From contig CAVUVM010000012.1 in NCBI GenBank assembly GCA_963744935.1, forward strand, positions 186,001-250,000: a DNA stretch of 64,000 nt, read 5' to 3'. The notes beneath the pieces were generated by a model. That model had not been told where the DNA came from and did not search any database. It saw only the letters and a program-made list of their open reading frames with translations. Shown piece by piece: positions 18,538 to 30,503 of this stretch (the stretch's first letter is position 1; each line of letters starts with the position of its first letter). Made by a program: the position numbers and the translations under genes. This stretch comes from Bog-473 sp963744935 (GTDB lineage Bacteria; Actinomycetota; Acidimicrobiia; Acidimicrobiales; RAAP-2).

Positions 18538-19777
18538 AGACATCGGCGCAGCGATCCGAGCAGAAGGAGTAGCGCTGTCCCTCGTGCTCGAGTGAGGCGG
18601 GCGCATGTGCCGTCTCGACCACCATGGCGCACACAGGGTCGCGCGCGTAGCGCTCGCCGCCTCCGAGACGGTCCCGGTTGCGGTAGAGCCAGTACAAGAC
18701 TGCGAAGACGACCAGGAACGCGAGGTTGAGATAGGTGGTGTAGTTCCATGAGAAGTGCGCCGGCGCAACCGTGACGGGCCGAGAGGTCGGCACGAGGCCG
18801 GCCGCCCGGAACAGCAGCTCGGTCAACAGTCCCGCAGTCGACATCAGTGCCCAGAAGACGATCAGCATGCGCACCATCAGCGCGGTGCCGTAATAGCGGC
18901 GGTAGATCAAGAGGAGCGGGAACGCGATCAGGTCAGCGAAGATGAACGCGATCACGCCGCCGAAGGAGATGCCGCCCGTCCAGAGCGCCGCCGCCAAGGG
19001 CACGTTGCCGATGGAGCAGACGAAGCTGATCACCGCGATGAACGGTCCGACGAGCGCGTTCTCGACGCTGGTCCAGAACCCATGCCCGGTGATGAAGACC
19101 GCCTGCCAGACCGTGGTCGGGACGAGGACCGCCAGGAACCCTGCCACCGTGTAGCCGATGACCAGTTCGCGCCGCACCATGGTGAGATCGGACATCGTGT
19201 ACGTGGCGCTGTCGGCCCATCCCGCGACGGAGCGGGCTCGCGCCGACCATGGCAGCGGTGCCGCGTCGCTCGACGGACCGTGCTGGTGCTCGTGGCCAGC
19301 GTCGCCGCCCTGTAGCCGCTGCCGTGCCTCGACGACGATCCGGCCGCGCAGCCACAACGCGCCGAGCGTTGCCAGCAGGACGATCATGATGATGCCCCCG
19401 ACGAACTCGCTGACGGCGAACTGCCAGCCCAGGAGCACGATCAGCACGATGCCCAGCTCAAGGACCAGGTTGGTCGACGCGAACATGAAGACCATGGCCG
19501 CGATGTAGTCGGCTCCCTTGGTGAAGAGCGACTTGGCCATGGCCGACGCCGCATACGAGCACGACGACGAGACCATGCCGTACCCCGAGGCCCGGACCAC
19601 TGAGCCGATCCGGTGGTCCCCGAGTCGTCGCTGCATGGCGTCACGACTCACGAAGGCCTGTACCGCACCGGCGAGCCCGAACCCGAGGACCAGCGGCCAC
19701 AGGGTCACCCAGAACATGAAGAACCCCTCGCGCAACGAGCGTCCGATGTCCACCAAAAAGGTGGCGGTGACGAACAC
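18512..19777 (-). CDS. DUF318/ArsP-type permease with C-terminal YHS metal-binding domain
   Basis: The 421-residue protein has about eight to ten membrane helices in two halves of the DUF318 type (SSCSYAASAMAKSLFTKGADY and FVCSIGNVPLAAALWTGGISFGGV). A His-rich cytoplasmic loop (GHEHQHG) lies between them. A C-terminal YHS domain (ARDPVCAMVVETA...FCSDRCADVF) follows, with cysteines in the arrangement used for Cu/Ag binding. It starts with GTG 6 bp after the csoR stop. Context and the metal-binding parts suggest export of Cu(I) or a related soft metal; the family also exports organoarsenicals, which remains an alternative. Confidence 0.82.
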   Translation of the reverse strand: MFVTATFLVDIGRSLREGFFMFWVTLWPLVLGFGLAGAVQAFVSRDAMQRRLGDHRIGSVVRASGYGMVSSSCSYAASAMAKSLFTKGADYIAAMVFMFASTNLVLELGIVLIVLLGWQFAVSEFVGGIIMIVLLATLGALWLRGRIVVEARQRLQGGDAGHEHQHGPSSDAAPLPWSARARSVAGWADSATYTMSDLTMVRRELVIGYTVAGFLAVLVPTTVWQAVFITGHGFWTSVENALVGPFIAVISFVCSIGNVPLAAALWTGGISFGGVIAFIFADLIAFPLLLIYRRYYGTALMVRMLIVFWALMSTAGLLTELLFRAAGLVPTSRPVTVAPAHFSWNYTTYLNLAFLVVFAVLYWLYRNRDRLGGGERYARDPVCAMVVETAHAPASLEHEGQRYSFCSDRCADVFSRSRLRL

Positions 19778-19782
19778 GGCTC

Positions 19783-20067
19783 TCAGGAACGGACCAGGCG
19801 ACCGATGGCGGCGGATGCCTCGTTCAGTTTCTCGGTCGCCTCGTCCCCGCCCCTGCGCACGGCGTCGGACACGCAGTGGGCCAGGTGGTCGTCGAGCAGC
19901 TCGAGTGCCACCGCCTGGAGTGCCTTGGTCGCCGCAGAGACCTGTTCGAGGATCTCGATGCAGTACCGATCCTCGTCGACCATGTGCTGCAGACCTCTGA
20001 CCTGGCCTTCTACCCGTCGCAGCCGCTTTTGGACGGCGTCCTTATTGTCGATGTAACCGGGTCGCAC
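19783..20067 (-). CDS. csoR: CsoR-family copper-sensing repressor
   Basis: CsoR is an all-helical dimer/tetramer that leaves DNA when Cu(I) binds. With GTG at 20067 as start (GGAGG six bases upstream), the 94-residue protein has the Cu(I) ligand set in exactly the classical numbering: Cys36 (DRYCIEIL), His61 and Cys65 (DDHLAHC). The N-terminal KRLRRVEGQVRGLQHMV helix is also typical. It is first in an operon with the permease-YHS gene. A palindromic site lies 24 bp upstream, so autoregulation by copper is likely. Confidence 0.93.
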   Translation of the reverse strand: MRPGYIDNKDAVQKRLRRVEGQVRGLQHMVDEDRYCIEILEQVSAATKALQAVALELLDDHLAHCVSDAVRRGGDEATEKLNEASAAIGRLVRS

Positions 20068-20090
20068 GGTGCCTCCGATCGTCCGTGGTC

Positions 20091-20109
20091 GATACCCCCC
20101 TAGGGTATC
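20091..20109. promoter_or_regulatory. CsoR-type operator
   Basis: The sequence GATACCCCCCTAGGGTATC has arms GATACCC and GGGTATC around a short centre. This matches the known CsoR/RicR pattern ATACCCC-x-x-GGGTAT. It lies 24 bp upstream of csoR, where it would overlap the promoter. Confidence 0.85.
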
Positions 20110-20144
20110 AACCACTGGGTCCGCACCGTGCGCCCCGCGAGGGA

Positions 20145-21062
20145 TCAGCCGAATGCGTGGACCACTCGTCGCATGCCCTCCTGCCACGGCACCCTGGTGC
20201 GTCCGAGCACCTCGTGCATGTGGGTGACGTCGGGCCAGATCGGCCAGGGGGCGTCGGGGTCGTAGCGGATGAGGGCCGGGCGGCCGACCAGCTCGCCGAG
20301 ATAGGCGCAGTAGTCCTCGGCGCTGACCGTCTCGCTGCCGGCGAAATTGACCACCACGGGCTCGGGTGACGCCACCTCGAGGGCGCGCACGGCGAGGTCG
20401 ACATAGTCGTCCTCGTAGATCGGGTTGTAGTTGTTGGGCGCGTCAGGGTGCAGGACGACTTCATCGCCGCGGAGGATGCGGCGCAGCCGGTTGACCGGCG
20501 TGCCGCCCTCGGGTCCGTAGGTGGAGAAGATCCTGATGATCGTGAGGGGAGTGCCCGAGGTCGCCGCCGCGTAGCGGACGACGGCCTCGCCCGCGATTTT
20601 CGACAGGCTGTACGCCCCGAGATGGACGCCCGGCGGGTCGTCCTCGCGCAGCGGTCTATGCCCCTGATACGCGTAGGCCGAGCCCGTCGAGCAGTACACG
20701 AACGCAGCGCCGGGGCACGCCGCCACGAGACGGCCCGACGCCTGGGCGTTCGTCTCGAAGACCTGCTGCCAGTCTTCGTCTTGCGCCTCGCGACCCAGTC
20801 GCGCCGCCGCGTGGAAGACATGGGTGATCTCCCTGGGCAGCTGGTGCAGGTCCATCGTTGCGACGTCGCCCACGATGGGCTCCACCCCGGCCTCTTCGAG
20901 CCGGGCGCGGTCGCCGTCTTGTTGGCAGCGCGCCAGTCCGAACACCCGGTTGCGCCCCGCCAGCGCGCGGGCGACGGGGAAGCCGACCCGCCCGGTCGCT
21001 CCCGTCACGAGCACGCGCCAGCCCTCAGGTCTCGGCTGGTCCGTCGATCTCGCCGTGGCCAC
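20145..21062 (-). CDS. NAD-dependent epimerase/dehydratase (extended SDR)
   Basis: The 305-residue extended SDR has the NAD motif VTGATGRVGFPVARAL, HAAARLG, the catalytic YSLSK with a preceding STGSAY serine strand, and RIFSTYGPEGG. The substrate is unknown. It is the last gene of the ferritin-like/LLM/epimerase operon, 33 bp after the LLM stop. The start is GTG with a weak ribosome binding site, so translation may depend on coupling. Confidence 0.88.
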   Translation of the reverse strand: MATARSTDQPRPEGWRVLVTGATGRVGFPVARALAGRNRVFGLARCQQDGDRARLEEAGVEPIVGDVATMDLHQLPREITHVFHAAARLGREAQDEDWQQVFETNAQASGRLVAACPGAAFVYCSTGSAYAYQGHRPLREDDPPGVHLGAYSLSKIAGEAVVRYAAATSGTPLTIIRIFSTYGPEGGTPVNRLRRILRGDEVVLHPDAPNNYNPIYEDDYVDLAVRALEVASPEPVVVNFAGSETVSAEDYCAYLGELVGRPALIRYDPDAPWPIWPDVTHMHEVLGRTRVPWQEGMRRVVHAFG

Positions 21063-21095
21063 GAAGACGAAGGATAACGAGGAAGCCTTCGGGCA

Positions 21096-22460
21096 CTAGC
21101 TCCCGAGGATCCCCAGCCCCTCCTGCTTCAGTCCCTTGGCGCGAGCCTCGGCGAATTGCTCGAGCCACTCGCTCATTTCCTCGCTGCCGGTCTCGTCCGC
21201 CCAGCGGCGCGGGATGGCCGGGAAGGCATAGTCCGGCGGCAGCGCGGGTGCCGCCGCTTCGCCCTCGCGGCGCGCCATCGCGGCCTCCACCACCGGGGCG
21301 AGCCGCGCCGCCTTCGCCTTGACCAGCGCCTCGTCACGCTCCTTGAAGGCGGGGAGCACCTCGGTGCCGAACAGCTCGAGGGACTCACAGATGTGTTCGT
21401 GACGGTTGCGCCCGGCTTGGAGGACGAAGATGACCTGATCCACTCCGGCCTCCTCGAAGCGCCCGATGAACTCGCGGACCTGCGCCGGCGTGCCCATCGC
21501 GCCGCGCAGACCGGTGCGGTCACCGGCCGCCAGCTTCGCCCCCAAACGCTCCTGGCGCAGCGCCGTCTCCACCTCGGGCGCGTAGCCCACCTCGCCCCGC
21601 CGCTCTTGGTACTCGCGCCAGACGTCGGTCGAGCCGGGCCTGTGCTCCCCGAAGACGTAGTAGTGCCCGAGCGAGTAGCCGAAGAAGTTGCCGCCTTCGA
21701 GACCACGGTCGAGTGCCACCCTCTCGTCGGGATGGCACATCATCTGGGTGACGCACGCGATGTTGGGGTTGACCGCCAACCCGACGGGGACGCAGCGTTC
21801 GGCCAGCGTGTGTTCGTAGTCCGACACCCACTTCTCCGCCTCCTCGGGGTCGATGAAGGCGAAGGTCAAGGCCCCGATCCCCTTCTCGGCCGCCAGGAGG
21901 ATGGTGTCACGCCGCGAGCACGCCACCCAGAGCGGCGGGTGGGGCTTTTGCATCGGCTTGGGCACGACGTTGCGTGGTGGCATCTGGACGAAGCGGCCGT
22001 CGACACCGCTGAACGGCGTCTCCGTCATGCAGCGGAGCGCGACCTCGAGGCCCTCGAGCCAGGCGTCCCGCTTGGTCGCCGGGTCGACCAGGAAGCCGCC
22101 CAGCTCGGCCTCCGAACCCGACTCGCCCGACCCGAACTCGACCCGACCGCCCGAGAGCAGGTCCAAGGTGGCCACACGCTCGGCCGTGCGGGCCGGATGG
22201 TTGTAACCGGGCGCGGTCTGGATGATCCCGTGCCCGAGCCGGATCTGCTTGGTCCGCTGGCTGCAGGCGCCGAGGAACACCTCGGGAGCGGAGGAGTGGC
22301 TGTACTCCTCCAAGAAGTGGTGCTCGACCTCCCAGACCACGTCGAAACCGAGGCGGTCGGCCAGCTCCACCTGTTCGAGGGCATCCTGGATGAGGCGGTA
22401 CTCGCCGCCCTCTTCCCACGGTCGCGGGAGCTGGTGTTCGTAGAAGATGCCGAACTTCAT
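21096..22460 (-). CDS. LLM-class flavin-dependent oxidoreductase (luciferase-like)
   Basis: The 454-residue luciferase-like monooxygenase starts MKFGIFYEHQLPRPW and contains VVWEVEHHFLEEYSHSSAPEVFLGA, LGHGIIQTAPGYNHPARTAERVATLDLLSGGRVEFGSG and PLWVACSR, all typical of the FMN/F420 TIM-barrel. The C-terminal 80 residues after the barrel are unusually long and charged. The start ATG overlaps the stop of the upstream gene by 4 bp. Partnership with a ferritin-like candidate suggests an oxidative pathway; the substrate is unknown. Confidence 0.92.
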   Translation of the reverse strand: MKFGIFYEHQLPRPWEEGGEYRLIQDALEQVELADRLGFDVVWEVEHHFLEEYSHSSAPEVFLGACSQRTKQIRLGHGIIQTAPGYNHPARTAERVATLDLLSGGRVEFGSGESGSEAELGGFLVDPATKRDAWLEGLEVALRCMTETPFSGVDGRFVQMPPRNVVPKPMQKPHPPLWVACSRRDTILLAAEKGIGALTFAFIDPEEAEKWVSDYEHTLAERCVPVGLAVNPNIACVTQMMCHPDERVALDRGLEGGNFFGYSLGHYYVFGEHRPGSTDVWREYQERRGEVGYAPEVETALRQERLGAKLAAGDRTGLRGAMGTPAQVREFIGRFEEAGVDQVIFVLQAGRNRHEHICESLELFGTEVLPAFKERDEALVKAKAARLAPVVEAAMARREGEAAAPALPPDYAFPAIPRRWADETGSEEMSEWLEQFAEARAKGLKQEGLGILGS

Positions 22461-23491
22461 GGCGCACCCAGCGAATTGAACTCCGCCAAGATGTCGTCCC
22501 CGTTCGGGCGCGTGGCGCACCAGTGCTCGACTTCGCCCCGCGTGGCGCGCCGGCCCTCGTCCCGGGTGGGACCAAGGCTCTGGGCCAGTAAGGGATCCCA
22601 CACGCGCTGGATCATCTCCGTGCCGGCGTGTGTCTTGCCGTCCTCGCCGACCCAGGTGCGGTCCCGCATCTCGGACAGGGCCGTGCGCAGGTAACCGACA
22701 TGGGGAGTCTCGTCGGCCCGGATGAACGAGACCAGGGTCGCCGCCTCTCCGTCGCCCGCCACCAACTCGGTGTCGGACATCCAGGCCTCGGCCCAGGCGA
22801 AGGTGTGGAAAGCGGAGATCTCAATGAAGAGGACACGGATCATCAGCGTCACCATCATCTCGAGCTCGGGCGAGATGTCGTCGGGCAAGAATCGCGCTGA
22901 AGTCGCGCCGGGCCTCCCGGTGCCGAAGCCCATCCGGGCCAGCATGGCCTCGACGTCGAACTCCGCGGGCGGTCGCTCGAATGCGATGTCGCGCGCGGCG
23001 AACCACATGTCGCGATGGCCCGCCTCGGCCTCCCAGCCCGCCTCGTCGCGTCCGTGCGCCTCGAACAGCCCGCCGCCGAGATGGTCGATCGCCGTCCCCC
23101 GCACGTCCTCGGCGAAGTGACGCTGCAGGTCCCTGGGCTTGAGCAGGCGGATGTTGGCCCCGTAGCCCTCGACGGTGCCGATGCGCGTCAGCGTCGCGAT
23201 GAGCGGCTCGGGCACGCCGACCCGGATCAAGAAACGTGCCTGGTCGACGGTGGGGTACGTCCGCTCCCACCACTCGAGCGGGGGATCGATCAGCTCTGTC
23301 GAGAAGCGCGCGCAGTTCTGCTCGCCCCACGCCGCGATGGCCGGCCGGCGGAACAGCGTGCGCGGCGACACGTAACGCCCGTCGCCGTCGAAGCCGCCGT
23401 GGCAGCGCACGCCGCCGGCGACCAGCGGCTCGGCGACCGGCACGTCGGCGAGGAGCTCTGTCTCGGTGAAGTCCACCTGCGCCGTGGTCAT
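22457..23491 (-). CDS. uncharacterised protein, possible ferritin-like diiron oxidase
   Basis: The 344-residue protein matches no family that I can name securely. The C-terminal half is helical and contains IEISAFHTFAW and, about 40 residues later, RADETPHVGYLRTAL. The acidic/His pairs (E-x4-H and E-x2-H) look like metal ligands of a ferritin-like four-helix bundle, which is inference. It is the first gene of an operon with the LLM oxidoreductase and epimerase, and its start lies 51 bp from the divergent TetR gene. Confidence 0.55.
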   Translation of the reverse strand: MTTAQVDFTETELLADVPVAEPLVAGGVRCHGGFDGDGRYVSPRTLFRRPAIAAWGEQNCARFSTELIDPPLEWWERTYPTVDQARFLIRVGVPEPLIATLTRIGTVEGYGANIRLLKPRDLQRHFAEDVRGTAIDHLGGGLFEAHGRDEAGWEAEAGHRDMWFAARDIAFERPPAEFDVEAMLARMGFGTGRPGATSARFLPDDISPELEMMVTLMIRVLFIEISAFHTFAWAEAWMSDTELVAGDGEAATLVSFIRADETPHVGYLRTALSEMRDRTWVGEDGKTHAGTEMIQRVWDPLLAQSLGPTRDEGRRATRGEVEHWCATRPNGDDILAEFNSLGAP

Positions 23492-23542
23492 GGCCGGTCC
23501 TCCCCGTCACGTCCCCGGGTGGTCACCCCGGAAGTGTTTACT

Positions 23543-24199
23543 ATGGAGTGTATACTTTCACGTATACAGATCGAGAGCAAGCTCCTGCCCCGGGCCGAAC
23601 GCCGCGCCGCCATCTTGAGTGGCGCCGCAAAGGCCTTCGCCGCCTCGGGATTCACGGACACGTCCATGGACGACGTGGCCGCCGCCTGCAGCGTGACCAA
23701 GCTGATCGTCTACCGCCATTTCGAGTCGAAGGAGGAGCTCTACCGGGAGATCCTCCAGCAGGTCTTCGACCACCTGGGCGAGGAGCTGCGGGCCGAGCTC
23801 GCCCTGCCGAGCCACAGTGGGCTTGGCCCTCGGACGCTGCTCACGGTCGCCCGTGACGACCCGGCTGCGTTCACGCTGTTGTGGCGCCAAGCGGCACGCG
23901 AGCCGCAGTTCGCGGCCTACGCGGCCGAGCTCCGCGCGGTGTCCGTCGCCGTCGTGCGCCAGCTGACCGCGCTCGACACCGGCGACGAGCTGCTCGACGC
24001 CTGGCGGGCCGACGTGCTCTTCAGCTGGCTCGTTGAGGCGACGCTCACCTGGCTCGAGCGCGGCGACGACGCGCGCGACGACGAGTTCGTGCGGCAGACG
24101 TCGGAGGGGTTCCGGGTGCTCCGCACCGCGCTCGACGACCCGGACCTGACGCCGAGCGGACCCGCACGTCACGTCGGTCCGCCGCCGCCCGTCTCGTGA
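23543..24199 (+). CDS. TetR-family transcriptional regulator
   Basis: The 218-residue protein has the TetR helix-turn-helix AAKAFAASGFTDTSMDDVAAACSVTKLIVYRHFESKEELY near the N terminus and an all-helical ligand domain. The only plausible start in frame is the ATG at 23543; no strong ribosome binding site precedes it. A palindrome sits over codons 3-9. The gene is divergent from the ferritin-like/LLM/epimerase operon, so it most likely represses itself and that operon. Its stop abuts the convergent cyclase gene. Confidence 0.9.
   Translation: MECILSRIQIESKLLPRAERRAAILSGAAKAFAASGFTDTSMDDVAAACSVTKLIVYRHFESKEELYREILQQVFDHLGEELRAELALPSHSGLGPRTLLTVARDDPAAFTLLWRQAAREPQFAAYAAELRAVSVAVVRQLTALDTGDELLDAWRADVLFSWLVEATLTWLERGDDARDDEFVRQTSEGFRVLRTALDDPDLTPSGPARHVGPPPPVS
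23550..23567. promoter_or_regulatory. palindromic operator overlapping the TetR start region
   Basis: The direct repeat of GTATAC, itself palindromic, separated by 6 bp (GTATAC-N6-GTATAC) forms an inverted repeat of TetR-operator size. It starts 7 bp after the TetR ATG, inside the coding region, and 59 bp from the divergent start. Binding there would block both promoters if transcription starts near the codons. Confidence 0.6.
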
Positions 24200-25192
24200 C
24201 TAGCTCACCACGATGCCGGCGGTGGCCGCCTCCAGCGGGTCACATCCGTCGACCGAAGGCGCCGCGTAGACCCGGTTGCGCCCATCCGACTTCGCTTGGA
24301 ACAGCGCCTCGTCGGCCTCTTCGAGCACCTCGACGAAGGACAAGGGGGAGCCGGGCGTCCAGCTCGCCACCCCACCGCTCAGCGTGACGAACAGCGGGTC
24401 AGACGGCCGGGCCGCGTGTGGGATGCCGACTTCGAAGACCGCCCGGCGGATGCGCTCGCCGGTGATGTAGATCGAGTCGGTGGGCCGGCAGTCCGGCATG
24501 AGGAGGAGGAACTCCTCGCCGCCGTAGCGGTACGCGCACTCGCCCGCCCGCACCACCACGTCGATGGACGAGGCCACGCGCCGCAGCGTTTCGTCGCCGC
24601 CCAGATGGCCGTAGTGGTCGTTGTAGGACTTGAAGTAGTCGATGTCGAACAGCGCAACGCCGTAGGTGCGGCCGGCGCGCATCGCCCGCCCGTGGGTACG
24701 GGCCAGGTCCTCTTCCATCCTGCGCCGATTGCCCAGACCGGTCAGTTCGTCGGTGCGTGACTGCTCCAACAGCTCGAGGTTGGCCCGCTCGAGCTCTTCT
24801 TGGGTCAAGGCGAGCTTGCGATGCAGCCCGGTGACCCGCTCGGCCGCGACGAGACGGGTTTGCACGGCGAAGGAGTCGACCGGCTTCGTCAAGTAGTCAT
24901 CGGCACCGGCGCTCATGCCCTCCAAGATGTGCTCGGGGTGGTCGAGACCCGTCGTCAAGACGACGTAGATGTAGCGCTCGCCCGGCTCGCTGCGCACGCG
25001 ACGGCAGAGCTCGGGCCCGTCCATCCCGGGCATCATCCAGTCGGTCAAGAGCACGTCGACACCGCCATTGGTCAACAACTCCCAGCCGGTCGTGCCGTCC
25101 TCGGCCACCAGGCAGGTGTGACCGAGCTTGGTCACGATGGCTTTCAGCAGAAGACGGCTCGTTGCGTCGTCATCGACAATCAAGATGCGCAT
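24200..25192 (-). CDS. PleD-like diguanylate cyclase (receiver + GGDEF)
   Basis: This protein makes c-di-GMP from GTP under phosphorelay control. The 330 residues contain a receiver (DDD at 7-9, Asp51 in LLTDWMMPGMDG, Lys103 in TKP), a coiled linker of about residues 115-145, and a GGDEF domain with intact active site GGEEF (224-228). The inhibitory I-site position reads RAGE (215-218) instead of RxxD, so product feedback may be lost. The ATG at 25192 lies 1 bp after the kinase stop, so the hybrid kinase is its natural phosphodonor. Confidence 0.94.
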   Translation of the reverse strand: MRILIVDDDATSRLLLKAIVTKLGHTCLVAEDGTTGWELLTNGGVDVLLTDWMMPGMDGPELCRRVRSEPGERYIYVVLTTGLDHPEHILEGMSAGADDYLTKPVDSFAVQTRLVAAERVTGLHRKLALTQEELERANLELLEQSRTDELTGLGNRRRMEEDLARTHGRAMRAGRTYGVALFDIDYFKSYNDHYGHLGGDETLRRVASSIDVVVRAGECAYRYGGEEFLLLMPDCRPTDSIYITGERIRRAVFEVGIPHAARPSDPLFVTLSGGVASWTPGSPLSFVEVLEEADEALFQAKSDGRNRVYAAPSVDGCDPLEAATAGIVVS

Positions 25193-25193
25193 G

Positions 25194-28740
<3,547 letters not shown>

Positions 28741-28860
28741 GGCAGATCAGCAGGCCAGATTGAGCGGTTGTTCGGCTGGTGTGCGCCCGTTGAGCGAAGC
28801 GTCGCGCGCGGGCACGACTGCACCGTCCGACGCTCACCGGACAGGGCGACTCGGCGCGGC

Positions 28861-29058
28861 GTGCTCACACCCGACGTCGGTGTCTCGACCCATGTGCGCG
28901 ACATCGAGGAGCTCCGACTTTCCGCGAGCCTCGAGCCCTTCTACGAGGCCGCCGTCGGCGCAGGGTGAGAGACCCACGACATCTCGTCGGGACACGACAT
29001 GATGCTGGCGGGGCCGGAGGCCACCGCAGACCTGCTGGTCCGGATGGCCGCCGGGTAG
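28861..29058 (+). pseudogene. C-terminal remnant of an alpha/beta hydrolase
   Basis: One frame reads PDVGVSTHVRDIEELRL, then SLEPFYEAAVGAG, then TGA, then ETHDISSGHDMMLAGPEATADLLVRMAAG and TAG. The stop sits where alpha/beta-hydrolase C termini usually have GW-x-THxxxxGHD, so it looks like a Trp-to-stop change. No N-terminal hydrolase domain precedes it. I treat it as a decayed fragment; family assignment rests on the SGHDMML motif only. Confidence 0.4.
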
Positions 29059-29070
29059 GGAACCGCGCGC

Positions 29071-29232
29071 CTAGTCGCCGAGTGGTTCGGGCGGGCCACC
29101 GGCCCAGTCAGAATGGGGGTCGGACGCCGGGAAGGACTCGTCCTCCTGCTCGTCGACGTGGTCGCGCTCGGAATCGTCGCCGCCGTCACCCTCGTCTCTG
29201 CCCGGGATGGCGGTGGTCTCTGGGTCGGCCAT
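29071..29232 (-). CDS. small acidic protein with SFPASDP motif
   Basis: The 53-residue, highly acidic protein ends with EDESFPASDPHSDWAGG. Short proteins with DESFPASDPP are widespread in bacteria and have no known function. GGAGGAG stands four bases before the ATG at 29232, so I trust this start over the longer open frame. It sits alone between the hydrolase remnant and the next gene. Confidence 0.65.
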   Translation of the reverse strand: MADPETTAIPGRDEGDGGDDSERDHVDEQEDESFPASDPHSDWAGGPPEPLGD

Positions 29233-29327
29233 GGCTCCTCCGCCAATTGGCCTACCGCGTGCCGCCCGGCGGCACAAGCCGACCCGGCCGCCACCCAGGC
29301 CGCCGGGGACAACCCCGGCTGCTCCCC

Positions 29328-29903
29328 TCAGCCGAGATCGCCGAGCCAGCCGGCCACCACGTCGGCGACCTCGGACTCGCTCCTGCGCAGCGAATGGTCG
29401 CCTTCCACGAAGACGAGCGACACGGCACCGGGGATGGCGCCCGTCTCGCGCTCGAGCTCAGCCGGTGTCGCGAACGCGTCGCGTCGCCCCGAGACGAAGA
29501 GGCAGGGCACCTCGAGCGCGGGGAAGTGCTCGGTGCGCAACCGCTCGGGTTTGCCGGGCGGATGCAGTGGATAGCTCACCAGGACCAGCGCGGCGACCGC
29601 GAGACCCTCCGCCACCGCCATGGAGCACATCCGCCCTCCGAAGGAACGCCCGCCGATCGCGATGCGGGTGGTGCGGACGTGCAGTTGCTTCGCCAGCACG
29701 GCCGTCGCCGTGCGCACGGTCTCGATGCACACCGCGGGCGGGTCGGTGCGGCGTTTCCCGGCCGCCTGTCCGGGGAACTCGACCCGCGCCACCGGCCGTC
29801 CGGTGGTCGTCACCGCCGTGTCGATCGCCACGAGCCCCGAGTGGTTCCGGCCTGCGCTCGCCCCCGGGGTGAGCACGAGGCCGGCGACGCGGGCGCTGGT
29901 CAT
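29328..29903 (-). CDS. KANL3/Tex30-type alpha/beta hydrolase
   Basis: The 191-residue protein has a compact alpha/beta-hydrolase fold. It starts with a GLVLTPGASAGRNHSGLVAID oxyanion region, has the nucleophile elbow GGRSFGGRMCS, then CLFVSGRRDAFA (acid) and FVEGDHSLRR (His). This matches the short KANL3/Tex30 or dienelactone-hydrolase-like group with unknown substrates. It follows the broken VOC gene by 8 bp and may share its transcript. Confidence 0.82.
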   Translation of the reverse strand: MTSARVAGLVLTPGASAGRNHSGLVAIDTAVTTTGRPVARVEFPGQAAGKRRTDPPAVCIETVRTATAVLAKQLHVRTTRIAIGGRSFGGRMCSMAVAEGLAVAALVLVSYPLHPPGKPERLRTEHFPALEVPCLFVSGRRDAFATPAELERETGAIPGAVSLVFVEGDHSLRRSESEVADVVAGWLGDLG

Positions 29904-29910
29904 GGCCTCA

Positions 29911-30223
29911 TCATGGCGCCGCCATCGGCGAGCCGAAGCGGATCAGGTTGCCGTCCGGGTCGACGTGCGAGCCCTCGCGCAGCTGGTAGTCGGTGGGCCC
30001 GACCGGCAGCGTCCGGCCGCCGATGCCGGCGCGGCTCCATTCCTCGTAGAGGGCATCGGCGTCGCGCACGTAGACGTAGGCGGAGCCCGCATGGGCCGGA
30101 TCGTGACCAGGTCCGGCCGCCAGGTGGAGCCCGGTCCGCCAGCGCCGCGCCGAAGTCACGCACGGGGAAGATCGGACTGAAGCTGCGCAGCTGACCGCGC
30201 CGATCGCGACGAGGGCGACCCAC
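29911..30223 (-). pseudogene. VOC/bleomycin-resistance-like gene with internal deletion and frameshift
   Basis: One frame gives the family N terminus LRSFSPIFPVRDFGAAL. Another frame gives the second half: TGLHLAAGPGHD, then AYVYVRDADALYEEWSRAGIGG, then EGSHVDPDGNLIRFGS. About 25-30 residues that normally lie between these blocks are missing and the frame changes at the junction near 30135. Unlike the one-base indels elsewhere, this cannot be repaired by one base. It overlaps the end of the MarR frame and is probably not functional. Confidence 0.65.
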
Positions 30224-30503
30224 GGCGGCGGTCGTCGGCGTCGGGTGTGCGCTCCAGGTATCCCCGGTTGACGAGCGCGTCGATGGTCTGGCTCACAGCC
30301 TGTTTGGTCACCCCCAGCTCGCGGCGGAAATCCTGACTCGGACCGCCCGAGGTGTCGATGCCGGCGAGGATGAACACGCCGTTCCTCGGGAGCTCGTCGA
30401 CGCCGATGTCGCGCAGGTGGGCGCGCATCGACTGCGCGTACACCCCACGCGCCGAGCGCATGAGGGTCGGCGTGTTGAACTCGTTCGGGTCAGGGGGGGT
30501 CAT
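30156..30503 (-). CDS. MarR-family regulator, C-terminally truncated
   Basis: The 115-residue frame contains a MarR winged helix: LRDIGVDELPRNGVFILAGI, LGVTKQAVSQTIDALVNRGYLERTPDADDRRR. After DDRRR, where MarR proteins continue with VALxxT-x-x-G and a dimerisation helix, the frame runs into unrelated sequence and stops. About 40 residues are missing, so dimerisation is doubtful. The same region shows the VOC damage, so both may result from one deletion event. The start is ATG at 30503. Confidence 0.6.
   Translation of the reverse strand: MTPPDPNEFNTPTLMRSARGVYAQSMRAHLRDIGVDELPRNGVFILAGIDTSGGPSQDFRRELGVTKQAVSQTIDALVNRGYLERTPDADDRRRGSPSSRSARSAAQLQSDLPRA

Noticed and set aside
18755..19315. 186-residue Arg/Asp-rich frame antisense to the permease
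   Set aside because: Mirror of membrane-helix codons; not a protein-like sequence.
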